Shown: in pieces, positions 24,701 through 32,821 of the stretch | How the letters are laid out: each line of letters opens with the position of its first letter | Position numbering within the stretch: position 1 is the first letter of the stretch | Assembly (NCBI RefSeq): GCF_052161655.1 | Contig: NZ_CP197418.1 | Location: 1,302,001-1,366,000, forward strand | Source of the DNA: Novipirellula sp052161655 | GTDB taxonomy: Bacteria; Planctomycetota; Planctomycetia; Pirellulales; Pirellulaceae | Reading direction: 5' to 3' | Length of the DNA stretch: 64,000 nucleotides | Notes under the pieces: model-generated | Databases searched by the model: none | Told to the model about the DNA's origin: nothing | The model's input: the letters and a program-made list of their open reading frames with translations, nothing else | Translations under genes and position numbers: made by a program

Positions 24701-27312
24701 GCACACAAATCGGCACTTAACGTTTCGCGAATGGTCTTCATTACCAGCGGAACCACTGATGCAAATGAATCGGCATCGGCGAGCAGTCGGATCACTTGAT
24801 GTTCGGTGGCCATCCGAATCGATGACTGTTTTTGCAGCGTGATGTCGATGAACGTTAAGATTGTTCCATCGGCTTTTTCGCCACGCATGTAGGGTAGAAC
24901 GCGTCTCAAGAACCAGCGGCCATCGTTCGTTCGGACCTCATGTTCGATTCGGGCGTTTTCGTGTAGAAGTTCTTCGCTTTCCGGGATCGCAGGCATCTCG
25001 ATGACGGTATGTGAGATGTCGCTTAGCGGGCGACCGATATCCGTGTTAATCAGACGATAGATCTGGGTCGCTGCGGGAGAGTACCAAATCGTGTGCTTAT
25101 TCGCATCTAAACAGATGGTGGCTAACTGGGTGCTGCGGAACAGATTCTCGAGATCGCTATTGACATTTGCAACGGTGTCTCGGCTTAAGCGAATTTCCTC
25201 TCGTGATGTTTCGAGTTCTTCGTTCGCCGAGTGCAACTCTTCGTTCATCGACAATAGTTCTTCGTTAGACGATTTCAGCTCTTCGTTGGCGGCTTCCATG
25301 TCCTGCATCGTCAGTTCAAGATCACTGCGAGTGGACTCCAATTCGCTTTCAATCTGCAAGATGATTGCATCGGAATCGTGGTGAGTGTGGTTCGTAGGTT
25401 CTTGGATCGCGTCACGGTTAATCGGCAAGCCGATGTCGTGAAAGACGACGAGGAATAACGGAGCTTCTTCGCCTAAGCGAGGCATGGGTTGGACTGTCAA
25501 CATGACTCGCTGCACTTGATCGCCTTCGCGTAGCGACAAGTTTTCATGCTGAACGCGGCGACTCGTCCTCTTAGCCTCTGCAATCGTCGCCCGTAAACCA
25601 ATTTGCAAGCCACTTGCTGCCATCTTGACGATGTTATTTTCAAACGGCCCCGAGGTCAGGTTCAAATACTTTTTGATGTTGGGCGACGAGGTAAGCACTT
25701 TTCCTGAATTGTCAATCACCGCCGTTTTCGGGGTGAATTCATCCAACGCAATTCTTTGCATCATATCCGTCAAGTCGACGGAGGCGTCCGGTGTCGTTGC
25801 TTCTTGACGCTGCGATGTGGTTCGCGGCTGGAAGGAGGTGCTGGTTGCTGAACCAATCGCGGTTCCTTTGCGTTGTGAAATGCGTGATTTTGCATCGACC
25901 GCACGAAACAATTCTCCATGCGATGTGATACTCTCGCTCGGCCCTAGAAACAGATAGCCCGAAGGCCGCAGTGCATAATGAAACAGCGGAATCAGTTTTT
26001 TCTGTAGATGCGGTCCAAGATAGATCAATAGATTGCGACATGAGATCAGGTCTAGACGCGAAAACGGGGGATCGCTAATCAAATTGTGGTTTGAAAACAG
26101 GACGAGCTCACGAATCTCTTTTAATACATGATACTTTTTTCCTTGTTTGACAAAGAAACGTGTCAGCCGTTCAGGGCTGATCTGGTCTTCGACTCCAAGC
26201 GGGTACACGCCAGCACGTGCAATGGCGATCGAACGTTCGTCGATATCGGTGGCGAATATTTGTACCTTGGGAGACGATTGGATATTGTCCATTACTTCGC
26301 GGCATAGCATCGCCATCGTGTAGGCTTCCGCCCCGTTCGCGCATCCGGCAACCCAGATTCGCACATCGTCATTGGGGGCCCGATTTTCGAAGATCTTTGC
26401 TAGGACTTGACTACGCAAAACTTCAAAGGTCTCGGGGTCACGAAAGAACGCAGTGACGCCAATCAGCAGGTCACGGAATAATGCTTGAACCTCGTTCTCG
26501 TGTTGCTTCACATAGTCGATGTAGTCGGTCGCTGCCGCAATTTTTAGTAGTTGCATTCGCCGTTGAATACGGCGGCGGAGCGTGGTGGTTTTGTAATGCT
26601 GGAAATTGTGAGATGTCGATTTCATCAGCAATTCCGCTATCTGCGGAATCGCGGCTTCAATCTGCTCCTGAAAACGAACCGCCGAAGTCGAATCGACTTG
26701 ATTCGCTAGGTGTAGAGCATATCGCTGTATCTCTGCGGCCATTTCACACGGAGGCATGATATGGTCCGCCACCCCCGTCGTCGCAGCACTGTTCGGCATC
26801 GAATCGTACTTGGCGGAATCGAGGTCTTGAGCGAAGGTCAGCCCTCCACGATCGCTGATCGCTTTTAAGCCCAACGTTCCATCGCTGCCGGTGCCCGACA
26901 AGATCACGCCAAGTCCGCGGTCCTGTTGGTCTTCGGCAATTGAATGGAAAAAGTGGTCAATCGTCGATGTGCGTCGAATTTCTTTCTGAGAATGCAGGAC
27001 GCGAAGCTCGCCGCTGTGAAGTTCTATCAACTTCTGAGGCGGACTGATGTAAACCGTGTTGGCAACCAGTGGTGTTCGATCCGCGACGTCGATCACCTTC
27101 ATCGACGTCGATTTCGAAACCAACTCGCCTAACAACGACTTGCTTTGAGGATCAAGGTGCTGAACAAAAACAACGGCGACACCGGGGCTGTCGCCCATGG
27201 CTGACAACAGTTCCTGAAAGGCTTCGAGACCGCCTGCGGACGCCCCCACGCCCACGATCAATGGTGCGTGGACGCCAACATGATTTTGGCCAAAACTTGT
27301 GTCTCGATTCAT
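18721..27312 (-). CDS. Giant CheB-CheR-multi-PAS/GAF hybrid histidine kinase
   Basis: 2863 residues, uninterrupted. In order: CheB methylesterase-like domain (~14-195) with the catalytic Ser (GVGASAGG), His (VQHLDP) and Asp (SGTGSDG) all present; CheR methyltransferase-like domain (~210-480; VAGCANGAEAYT); a coiled coil rich in NEEL repeats (~650-720); about twelve PAS domains and two GAF domains (~720-2440); HisKA with the phospho-His in NMSHEIRTPM; HATPase (GNAIKF, GGTGLGLAISKR); and a C-terminal receiver (~2740-2863; LILLDMQMPRLDG). No membrane segment, so cytosolic. No chemotaxis receptors are seen here; CheB/CheR fusions to kinases are known outside chemotaxis. The neighbouring Hpt protein is the likely partner. 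Confidence 0.93.
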   Translation of the reverse strand: MNRDTSFGQNHVGVHAPLIVGVGASAGGLEAFQELLSAMGDSPGVAVVFVQHLDPQSKSLLGELVSKSTSMKVIDVADRTPLVANTVYISPPQKLIELHSGELRVLHSQKEIRRTSTIDHFFHSIAEDQQDRGLGVILSGTGSDGTLGLKAISDRGGLTFAQDLDSAKYDSMPNSAATTGVADHIMPPCEMAAEIQRYALHLANQVDSTSAVRFQEQIEAAIPQIAELLMKSTSHNFQHYKTTTLRRRIQRRMQLLKIAAATDYIDYVKQHENEVQALFRDLLIGVTAFFRDPETFEVLRSQVLAKIFENRAPNDDVRIWVAGCANGAEAYTMAMLCREVMDNIQSSPKVQIFATDIDERSIAIARAGVYPLGVEDQISPERLTRFFVKQGKKYHVLKEIRELVLFSNHNLISDPPFSRLDLISCRNLLIYLGPHLQKKLIPLFHYALRPSGYLFLGPSESITSHGELFRAVDAKSRISQRKGTAIGSATSTSFQPRTTSQRQEATTPDASVDLTDMMQRIALDEFTPKTAVIDNSGKVLTSSPNIKKYLNLTSGPFENNIVKMAASGLQIGLRATIAEAKRTSRRVQHENLSLREGDQVQRVMLTVQPMPRLGEEAPLFLVVFHDIGLPINRDAIQEPTNHTHHDSDAIILQIESELESTRSDLELTMQDMEAANEELKSSNEELLSMNEELHSANEELETSREEIRLSRDTVANVNSDLENLFRSTQLATICLDANKHTIWYSPAATQIYRLINTDIGRPLSDISHTVIEMPAIPESEELLHENARIEHEVRTNDGRWFLRRVLPYMRGEKADGTILTFIDITLQKQSSIRMATEHQVIRLLADADSFASVVPLVMKTIRETLSADLCAIWLPDAHHQVLQCADISVGNNDTVMEQFAARNQEFQFAKGSGLPGRVWESLTAQSIDNLEQDSNFSRKHATSAGLTHAMAMPIIVGTDFYGVIEIFSRRRGQYEQPYLSMLQSVGIELGQFIRHTQADANLRDEEARKSAILASALDSIITMDVNGRIVDFNPAAEKTFGYKQQDVKGRLLAETIIPEQYREAHNRGLERYLKSGESNVIGHRIELTGQRANGEQFPVELAINATKTRDGSPFFTAYLRDITEHKQFVQTIFDRDERIVALLNSTAEGIYGINPEGVCTFANASSAKLLGYDDPEDLVGKQMHELIHHMRRDGSRCDNIECPIYEAFRVGAQVHVDDDIFWRADGTSLDVEYWSYPMIREGETIGCVVTFLDVTDRKEAERVVARQKEGLELSFRAGRLGSWQWHISEDRVTWSDHLYELLGYTKEQFVGTREGFMQVIHPEDRELVQQRNDDAFTGRCKEFEMEFRVIRGDDQRIIWTYGRGVIERDAQGNPLSIIAVASDISERKKTELEMIQRERTLSLALDAGRMGSWVWDIPKKQITWSDRLHAMYGYDKSEFKGTPEGFLEIVIPEDHAVVQQVIDSVLHSNSEREEFECRCIRGTDGRIIWSQVHGVVDRDEHGNALRITGFAVDVTERKTRELNLAFLADLQYAFVNPLSADEIIEQACLRITEYLDLSRCTLAEIDEQDETADVFYEYVTEEDLPSLTGVHGLADFHDDQERATLLAGHPIAIDDCQSPSRPVALAARFSSFQIGSMFNATYISDRRLKFVLSAIRSEPHQWQEDEKEFLQEFTTRVYARLERARAEDALRESEEFNRTIIESSPDCIKVLDLDGRMLTMNSAGIASFEIADFEKFRGEHWESLWPAESQPSVRQALSDAIAGETGSFQAFCPTANGTPKWWDVIVTSVRGLSEQIKFLVAVSRDITERKRWELELADREAHLRRVINNQLGLVGVIGLDGKLLEVDDRSMSIAGLTREDVIGKHFAECPWWTYDDVVANQMRDAMNRAFAGETVRFDVGLYSKEGDPLMIDFMMAPVRAANGNIEYLIPSGVDISDRYAAQMRLIESERRISMALKAGAMAAWEWSEEKSVWEDSLFQLLGIPRQEDPSSELFFQSVHPDDLPALKSVWKQATEKGDNYETEFRIIRPDGKVIWLAAVGTIIRDEHENITRIHGLNWDITDKKESERRILASEERLRLALSAAELKLWQWHVNADKFYRSGELGKQSGLESAKPIGGLTEFLDLVHPDERNHVEQTLRHSLETGTPYRCEYRIRRSPKAYRWVMSLAHLSIKDSDSPLQMIGVELDITTRRESEEAIKLALENYESSNTKLQGIFDVTSIFVGVIDLEGNVSEVNETATVGCGYTRDQVIGKKFWECPWWRRSAKVQATIRESAQRAAEGETLEMELDYWIADGSKRTVQFRIAPARNEKGEVAFVVPSGVDITERKRNEREIRLSAQRLGVAAKAAGFGMLHVDLRTQKVMFSPEFKRIVGYPEDHTFQIEMSQTPSFVYPDDVAAYQEYFQQASHARRKLMTPLDLRITRLDGQLRWVRLQTKTLWTKGSEGQKRPSQIIGTLLDITNQHEFEQSLKEAREQAVAANESKSAFLANMSHEIRTPMTAILGYADLIAEKVNDDETLSHVRTIRHNGGFLLDIINDILDLSKIEAGKFEISQQRFAPNHLVEDVRSIMEVRATESNLELDVEYHGKIPAEITSDPKRLKQVLINLVGNAIKFTPEGMVKIIVRYVDDHREDGMLCFEIVDTGIGMSTQQQQRLFQPFSQGDGNVNREFGGTGLGLAISKRLTEMLGGEISVESELSKGSKFTVKIATGDIADVQMIQPKLTIEPQPNETPSEPVKLNCHVLVVDDRRDIRFLSKSLLKKAGAKVNEAEDGEVAIRMVEEMISQGRSYDLILLDMQMPRLDGYQTAEQLRKLGFNGPIIALTADAMQGDMTRCIESGCNDYLSKPINVELLTQMVHRFTTAAQ

Positions 27313-27427
27313 ACGCCTGTTCCTTGCCAGCGACTAACAATTGCCGCCGCCCCGTCTGTGCTTTGCTGATCAAGATCATCGGTATGATCCCATTTGTGTT
27401 CGGCGACTCCGCCGTGCCTGATGAATT

Positions 27428-27643
27428 TCACTCGTGCCCACGTTTGGCGATGATGGCTGCGAGAAACGCGTCGAGGTCCTCTCGCCGGTAATACCGATAC
27501 CCAGTTACCGGATGCCGTGTCGGTACGAGTCGGCCGGATTTATCCCAGTTTCGTAGCGTTTCCGACGTCACGCTCAGGTACTCGGCCGCTTCGCCTACGC
27601 GAAGCAGCCCGTCGAGCTTGCCCACCATTGATTTGACACCCAT
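27428..27643 (-). CDS. MerR/excisionase-like small DNA-binding protein
   Basis: 71 residues from ATG 27643, which has AAGGTGGTGAA directly upstream. The sequence has the MerR-type winged helix: LRVGEAAEYLSVTSETLRNW, then DKSGRLVPTRHPVTGYRYY and REDLDAFL. There is no effector or dimerisation domain, as in BldC-like or excisionase-type proteins. Its target is unknown; it sits between the giant kinase and the ATP-grasp operon, with 115 and 179 base gaps, so it is probably its own transcript. Confidence 0.85.
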   Translation of the reverse strand: MGVKSMVGKLDGLLRVGEAAEYLSVTSETLRNWDKSGRLVPTRHPVTGYRYYRREDLDAFLAAIIAKRGHE

Positions 27644-27822
27644 TTCACCACCTTCCAAACCTTACAAACATTGAAGCGTTATCAAATTGAAGGCAGCGAA
27701 GTGGTTTTCGTCAATTCCCCCCGGCTTTTTCCGTTGATTTCGTCATCGAATACCTCGATTTCCAACGGATTGGAGTGCAAATGATTGGGCGTGATTACGC
27801 GGTAAGGGGAAAGACCCTCCGA

Positions 27823-28869
27823 TTACAGCGTCGCAAGATCGAGATTTCGGATGCGGGATCCGTAATATTGCTTGTATCGGACTTTGCGTTGTAAATCGCG
27901 GATGATGGCGACGGTGAAGTCGACTCCCGTCAAGTGTTGGCTGCTGCCGAGTCCGCCAGGGCTAAACACGTTGATTTCCATCAACTTGTCGTCGACGATA
28001 TCCAGACCGACTAAGAACATGCCATCGCGGACGAGTTTGGGACGCACCATTTCGACCAATTCAAGCATTTGGTCGGTCACTTCGGCTGCCTCGCTCTTGC
28101 CTCCCGAGTGCATATTGCTCCTCGCGTCGCCCGTTTTGTTGACTCGGCGAAATGCGGCATACGAGCCTTCGTGCCATAGCGGGCGTCCATTCATCACAAA
28201 CAGTCGGACATCGCCATCGACCGCAGCTGGCAAATACTCTTGGACGATGCAGTAACCATCACGTAGCACCGCTTCGATCATTTGGTTGCGGTTTGCTTTT
28301 TCGTCTTCATTGATCAGAAACACGCTTTGACCACCGGAACCCTGCAGTGGTTTGATTACCACTTTGCCGTTTTGCGATTCAATAAACGAATTGATCTGTT
28401 TGACGTCACGACTGATGCAGGTTTTAGGGCGGACTTCTTCGGGAAAATGCTGGAAGTAAGTTTTGTTGATCGCATTGGCTAGATTTTCGGGATCGTTCAA
28501 GACGATCACCCCTCGCGCCGCAGCGAGTTGTCCAAACAAGATGCCACTAGTTTGAGCCCATGAACGCTCTGCCGCGTCGTCCGATGGGTCGTTCCGAAGT
28601 AGCAGGACGTCGAGGTCGTCAAGCGATATCGTCACACTGTCGGATTCTTTATCCTGCAGTTCACCGATAAAATCTTCGAGGGATTCATAACGTTCCCCAT
28701 TGACCGTGCGGGCGGACGCGTGAATGGCTCCATCGGGTGCGTATACAAAATCACCCACGCCGAGCGTGTAGGCTTGATGTCCCATGTTCACGGCGGTCAT
28801 CGCTAGCCGCGTCGTCGTGTACGCGGCTTGTTCGGTCATTACGTCATTTACTACAAATCCAATCTTCAT
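27823..28869 (-). CDS. ATP-grasp ligase, glutathione synthetase-like
   Basis: 348-residue ATP-grasp enzyme. The N-terminal domain begins MKIGFVVNDVMTEQAAYTTT, as in GshB. The ATP-binding core has VVIKPLQGSGGQSVFLI (~172-188), IVQEYLPAAVDGDVRLFVMN (~209-228) and metal-ligand ELMEINVFSPGGLG near the end. It forms an amide bond between a carboxylate and an amine, with glutathione-type or peptide-tagging ligation the likely chemistry. It overlaps the DUF1704 gene by ATGA and is the third gene of an operon. No gamma-glutamylcysteine synthetase gene is nearby, so true glutathione synthesis is not certain. Confidence 0.88.
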   Translation of the reverse strand: MKIGFVVNDVMTEQAAYTTTRLAMTAVNMGHQAYTLGVGDFVYAPDGAIHASARTVNGERYESLEDFIGELQDKESDSVTISLDDLDVLLLRNDPSDDAAERSWAQTSGILFGQLAAARGVIVLNDPENLANAINKTYFQHFPEEVRPKTCISRDVKQINSFIESQNGKVVIKPLQGSGGQSVFLINEDEKANRNQMIEAVLRDGYCIVQEYLPAAVDGDVRLFVMNGRPLWHEGSYAAFRRVNKTGDARSNMHSGGKSEAAEVTDQMLELVEMVRPKLVRDGMFLVGLDIVDDKLMEINVFSPGGLGSSQHLTGVDFTVAIIRDLQRKVRYKQYYGSRIRNLDLATL

Positions 28870-30824
28870 CGGTCGGTCTCCATAAGATCAAGGACCGACT
28901 TGCCCCGACAGGCTTCGAGCCGATCACGGATGCGAGTGTCGTTCCAGAAACGAGGTAAAATGCGTGGAGGAGTAATGATTCCGCGTCGCCGCAGTTCTTG
29001 TACGTACGGCACGTGTTGCAAACCAATCTTGCCCACGTACAACGGTTCAATTTCGTGCCCCGTCGCCAAGTAATCGAGCAAATCACGCAGCCCACGCAGA
29101 TAGATCAGATCCTTGGTGTAGCCTCCGCCCCGATACACTCGAAGGGTGGTGGTGAAGGAGGTGTGCGGAGCAAAACGGTGTTTTTTGTGGAGCAAGCGGA
29201 ACGTTTCCACAAACGAGTTTCCGGCGGTCATTGAATCGACTGCAATCACTCGTGCGGCCAGAGTTCGCAATCGTCGTTTGGTCAACCCACCGCACAAGTA
29301 TTCAGCCAACACGGCCAAGCCTTCCTGCAATTCTTCGTAGCCCGCCAACCCCGCGTACAATTGTTGAAACGGTTGACAGCGACCATTGAAATACGTCAGC
29401 AGATGGGTGCCGATCTCGTGATGCAATAACGATTCCACTCGTTTCGCCGCGAGTTTAATCTTGCTTGAGATTAGCAACCGGCCTTGCGATACCATGATTC
29501 CCGAGGCGATTGAATCTGATATCTGTACGGTCGCAGTGAACTCGTTCATTTTGGTGTGGTAGTAGTCGATTTCATCATGCGCTCGTTGAATGATTTCGCT
29601 GCTGGTGATGCAGCGAGCCGATTTCGATTTAGGTTTTGGGTTGGGCGGGATCGTTCGTAGGATGTCTGTGGCCAGCGTGATCAGGGCGTCTTCGGGGCGA
29701 CCATACAATTGCAGACTGGTGCTCAAAAACGACGAGGGATGCGACAAAGGCTTTGACGTTTCGGGTTGGTCGAGATCTCGCAAAGCAGTCAACTGCCGAT
29801 CCACCTCATTTTGCTTTTCCCAGAACAGAAGAGCCAATGTTGGATCTTCGACACGTTCAATTTCAATGTCGAACAGGCGACGTTTGAGCACGTTCGGGTG
29901 GTATGGCAACGGGCGGTAATACAGCGTCGGTAGCTCGCGATAGTGATTGTCGCGAAATTGCTGCCAAGCTTCGTCCGCATTGGTCGGCGTGACTTGCAAC
30001 AAAAAGTCGAACGATTCGGAGACGCTGCAGAGCTGTTGGTCGATTAATCGGGTGGCTTTGACCAGCGAGGATGGCCCTAGTGATTCGAAGTGAACCTTGG
30101 TCGATTGGTTTTGGCTGCCCGTGAATTCCGCAATCATCTTGCGCAGGGCTGTCGCCAATTGACGTCGAAACGATTGCAAGACGACGGGATAGAGCGAGCC
30201 GTTGCGAGAATCGCGATACACCGGTTTCACCGCGATACCGATCGTGCAGCAACCCGCATCGGCGTCGCTGGAGCACTGCGGGGCGAGCGATTGGGTGTTG
30301 GGCGGTCCGACAATATTGTCGCTTCGCTCCACGACGGTGCCTCGGCGTCCGTGCACTGAAATTTCTTTGAGCGAATTCCGCAGCACTTCGATGGTCGACG
30401 GCAATGCGTCCAAATCAGGTGAGACAATTTCGAAGCCCGGACGCGAGGGTTGCCCGGCGTTCAGGGCGTCGGAACTCCATATTTCAACGAACAGGAACGT
30501 GCCAAAGTGTTCCTGCATGACGCCGCGAATGGCTGTCGTCAACGTCGTTAGCCCTGTGTGATATTGCGGATCGGCAGACGCAAACAGATATGCCGCCTCC
30601 GTGGTTACCAATTCACGCGTCCCCGCGTCTTCGCGATCGACCGGCGAGCGATAAACACACAAAAATGGAAGCTGGCGATCGAATTTTAGACGCCCATCCC
30701 CTGGCAGCGACCGTCGTACCCGTTCATTTTTTGACAGCCGAGCGCATGCGGCATCCGTGATCGCATCGAACTCAGATTCGACTGGATCGCGATTGTCTTG
30801 ATGTGGCGTGCTGGATTGTTTCAC
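28866..30824 (-). CDS. DUF1704 / QEGLA-motif zinc metallopeptidase-like protein
   Basis: 652 residues from a GTG at 30824, overlapping the preceding gene by GTGA. The C-terminal domain holds the HHEIGTHLLTYFNG zinc-binding H-E-x3-H motif and the family signature YEELQEGLAVLAEYL about 35 residues later. The family (TIGR02421, 'flavohemoglobin expression-modulating') belongs to DUF1704, to which the eukaryotic tubulin tyrosine carboxypeptidase MATCAP also belongs. A carboxypeptidase activity is therefore plausible. The N-terminal ~300 residues are a separate, less conserved region. It is flanked by an amidohydrolase and an ATP-grasp ligase in one operon. Confidence 0.88.
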   Translation of the reverse strand: MKQSSTPHQDNRDPVESEFDAITDAACARLSKNERVRRSLPGDGRLKFDRQLPFLCVYRSPVDREDAGTRELVTTEAAYLFASADPQYHTGLTTLTTAIRGVMQEHFGTFLFVEIWSSDALNAGQPSRPGFEIVSPDLDALPSTIEVLRNSLKEISVHGRRGTVVERSDNIVGPPNTQSLAPQCSSDADAGCCTIGIAVKPVYRDSRNGSLYPVVLQSFRRQLATALRKMIAEFTGSQNQSTKVHFESLGPSSLVKATRLIDQQLCSVSESFDFLLQVTPTNADEAWQQFRDNHYRELPTLYYRPLPYHPNVLKRRLFDIEIERVEDPTLALLFWEKQNEVDRQLTALRDLDQPETSKPLSHPSSFLSTSLQLYGRPEDALITLATDILRTIPPNPKPKSKSARCITSSEIIQRAHDEIDYYHTKMNEFTATVQISDSIASGIMVSQGRLLISSKIKLAAKRVESLLHHEIGTHLLTYFNGRCQPFQQLYAGLAGYEELQEGLAVLAEYLCGGLTKRRLRTLAARVIAVDSMTAGNSFVETFRLLHKKHRFAPHTSFTTTLRVYRGGGYTKDLIYLRGLRDLLDYLATGHEIEPLYVGKIGLQHVPYVQELRRRGIITPPRILPRFWNDTRIRDRLEACRGKSVLDLMETDR

Positions 30825-31606
30825 AGTTGTCTCAATGCGGTTTGGACGCCCGGCAATGTTGACTCTAACGCCTTGTAGATACAGTCGACCTCGTCGGGGT
30901 TGACTTCGCCTTCCCATTCATCCATGAAGAATTTCTTAAACTCGATCGCAATCGAGCAAGCTTGTTTGGGAAAGGTTTTATGAATCCACTCGCCGAAATG
31001 GCCACCTTGGAACTTGACGTTTTCGCGGACATCCAAGTGGCGGCCGTGAAAGTCGTACTTACGCAGTTCGCTGATAAACTGGTCGACGACCGGTGCCCAA
31101 AATTTACGATCCATTGTCCCGGTGCCGATGTTGACTTCGGGGTTTTTACGTGGGTCTGCGGGCGGTGCGTCCGCTCCTTCGCGACGATGGTTGTAAGTGT
31201 GCAAGTCATAGACGACGACGCGGCCATGCTCTTCGATCAGATCACGCAGTAAGTCTTCGACGTCTTGGTAAAACTCGTCGTATTCACGCAGCGATGCTTC
31301 GATCATTTTGGGATCCGGTGGCGTGTCCCAGACCTCCATCCCCCACGCATCGGCGGGCGTTTCGTAGACCGCCTTGTCACGCGGCCGATTAAGGTCCACT
31401 TCGAAACGTGACCGCAGACCAACAATTTGAGTCTTGGCGATTTGCGTCCATTCGCCCGTGATTGGGTCTTCTTCTCGTTGCTGTTCGTCTTCGTCGATCG
31501 CCAACCGCTGCTCAACACTCCGACGAGTGTCATGCCCGTTGTGAACCGCCGCTGCAACGATGGGACTGGATCCTCGTTGGAAGATGCAGTGAGGTTGAAG
31601 TGCCAC
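30821..31606 (-). CDS. N-formylglutamate amidohydrolase family protein
   Basis: 261 residues from a GTG at 31606, chosen because GGGAG lies 8 bases upstream and the product then begins VALQPHCIFQRGSSPIVAAA, as expected for the family. Zinc-ligand regions are HNGHDTR and VVYDLHTYNHRREG, with further EVNIGTG and CSIAIEFKKFF. The family hydrolyses N-acyl or N-formyl amino acids; here the true substrate is unknown and is probably linked to the ligase and peptidase downstream. First gene of a three-gene coupled operon. A sigma-54-like site lies 66 bases upstream. Confidence 0.87.
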   Translation of the reverse strand: MALQPHCIFQRGSSPIVAAAVHNGHDTRRSVEQRLAIDEDEQQREEDPITGEWTQIAKTQIVGLRSRFEVDLNRPRDKAVYETPADAWGMEVWDTPPDPKMIEASLREYDEFYQDVEDLLRDLIEEHGRVVVYDLHTYNHRREGADAPPADPRKNPEVNIGTGTMDRKFWAPVVDQFISELRKYDFHGRHLDVRENVKFQGGHFGEWIHKTFPKQACSIAIEFKKFFMDEWEGEVNPDEVDCIYKALESTLPGVQTALRQL

Positions 31607-31671
31607 GTGTAGAGCTCCCTTCCTTTGACGAGAAACGAGGAACCGAAACAAATGTTCGTAATTGCGAAAAT

Positions 31672-31688
31672 GGCAAATTGTGTACCAC
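31672..31688 (-). promoter_or_regulatory. Sigma-54-like promoter for the amidohydrolase operon
   Basis: Minus strand GTGGTACACAATTTGCC: TGG-x-AC and TTTGC, exact GG-N10-GC spacing, 66 bases before the GTG start. Confidence 0.45.
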
Positions 31689-31853
31689 TCGCAAAAATCT
31701 CGGCGCACGCACTCCGACTAGGTGGCGACGAAGAATGGTTTAGCGGGCTTTTTGCCTTGTTTTGCTCGACTCCGCTGCCTGCTGTTAAATCAAGCTGGCA
31801 GCTTTGCGTTCAAAACGAGTGAATTGCCCCTCGATTTAGAGGCAAAATCGGCG

Positions 31854-31870
31854 TCGGCACACCGTTTGCC
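31854..31870 (+). promoter_or_regulatory. Sigma-54-like promoter for the DUF2383 gene
   Basis: TCGGCACACCGTTTGCC: GGCAC and TTTGC, exact GG-N10-GC spacing, about 110 bases before the ATG at 31981. It lies back to back with the site at 31672-31688. Confidence 0.55.
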
Positions 31871-31980
31871 TTATTGAGTGTTGTTGGATTGACGACCCGC
31901 GATCCGCGGTTGTCGCAACCATGGCGTCTTATCAATTGATGCGTCTATCAGAAATAAATAACCTCTAACCGGAGTCTGCT

Positions 31981-32451
31981 ATGAGTCTCGAAACAAAGCA
32001 AAGCCTCAACGAAGCCACTGTCAAGAAACTTCAAAAGCTGATCCGTGCAAATATTGATTCCTATGATGGATTTCGAGAGTCGGCGGAAGAGCTCAGTGAT
32101 AAGAAGCTTGCGACACTGTTCCGCGAGATTGCCAATGAGCGATCGGCACTTGCAACGGAGTTGCAAAATTATGTTGAGTGGAATGGCGAGGAGGCGGAAG
32201 ACGATGGTTCAGCCAGTGCCGGTGTGCACCGCGCGTGGATCAATGTCCGCAGCAAGCTAAATGGGGGCGATCCCTATGTCATTCTGATCGAAGCCGAACG
32301 CGGCGAAGATCATATCAAGAACGCTTACGAGGACGTGCTTAAGGACACTGCGGGCAGTGCGATGAACGATGTGTTGTTAGCACAATACTCGGTCGTCAAA
32401 GCAGGTCATGATAAGGTTCGCGATCTGCGTGACGCGTACAAGAATAAATAG
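31981..32451 (+). CDS. PA2169/DUF2383-family four-helix protein
   Basis: 156 residues. Ferritin-like four-helix bundle protein of the DUF2383 family: KLQKLIRANIDSYDGFRESA near the start, FREIANERSALATELQNYVE (~47-66), AERGEDHIKNAYEDVLKD in the second half. It carries the acidic/His pattern of possible metal sites in helices 2 and 4, but a metal has not been established for the family. No signal peptide. GGAG lies 8 bases before the ATG. Typical of stress-induced gene sets. Confidence 0.88.
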   Translation: MSLETKQSLNEATVKKLQKLIRANIDSYDGFRESAEELSDKKLATLFREIANERSALATELQNYVEWNGEEAEDDGSASAGVHRAWINVRSKLNGGDPYVILIEAERGEDHIKNAYEDVLKDTAGSAMNDVLLAQYSVVKAGHDKVRDLRDAYKNK

Positions 32452-32589
32452 GCGATGGAGTCCGTCATCGACAATGACACCGTAAGTTAACGGTTCCGTT
32501 GTCTGGCATGTAGTTCAAATTTTATTGTCCCTGGAGCAGCGGAGCATGCTGTTCAGAATTTTGGCTACAGTGCCAAACGGAGAATCTTG

Positions 32590-32742
32590 ATGTACACCAT
32601 TCTGATTATTCTTTTGATCTTGTTGCTTTTGGGGGCGCTGCCAACGTGGCCGCACTCCCGAAGTTGGGGTTACGCCCCTAGCGGAGCGCTAACGGTGATT
32701 GTCGTCATCGTTTTGGTGTTGCTGTTGATGGGGTATGTGTAA
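32590..32742 (+). CDS. DUF3309-type small membrane protein
   Basis: 50 residues with two hydrophobic segments: MYTILIILLILLLLGALPTW and a second at GALTVIVVIVLVLLLMGYV, joined by PHSRSWGYAPS. This is the DUF3309 pattern, a small inner-membrane protein of unknown function common in stress gene clusters. It follows the DUF2383 gene by 138 bases. GGAG lies ~10 bases before the ATG. Confidence 0.88.
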   Translation: MYTILIILLILLLLGALPTWPHSRSWGYAPSGALTVIVVIVLVLLLMGYV

Positions 32743-32821
32743 GGGCCTGTCTGTTGAGGCCATCCTGTTTGTTGAGACCACATCGAGTCTTGCTTCCTTT
32801 GAAAATCAATTTACCAGGTCA

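Noticed and set aside
18721..27312. Tandem DNA repeats or CRISPR in the giant kinase
   Set aside because: The repeated feel is due to many diverged PAS domains; the DNA copies are not regular direct repeats.
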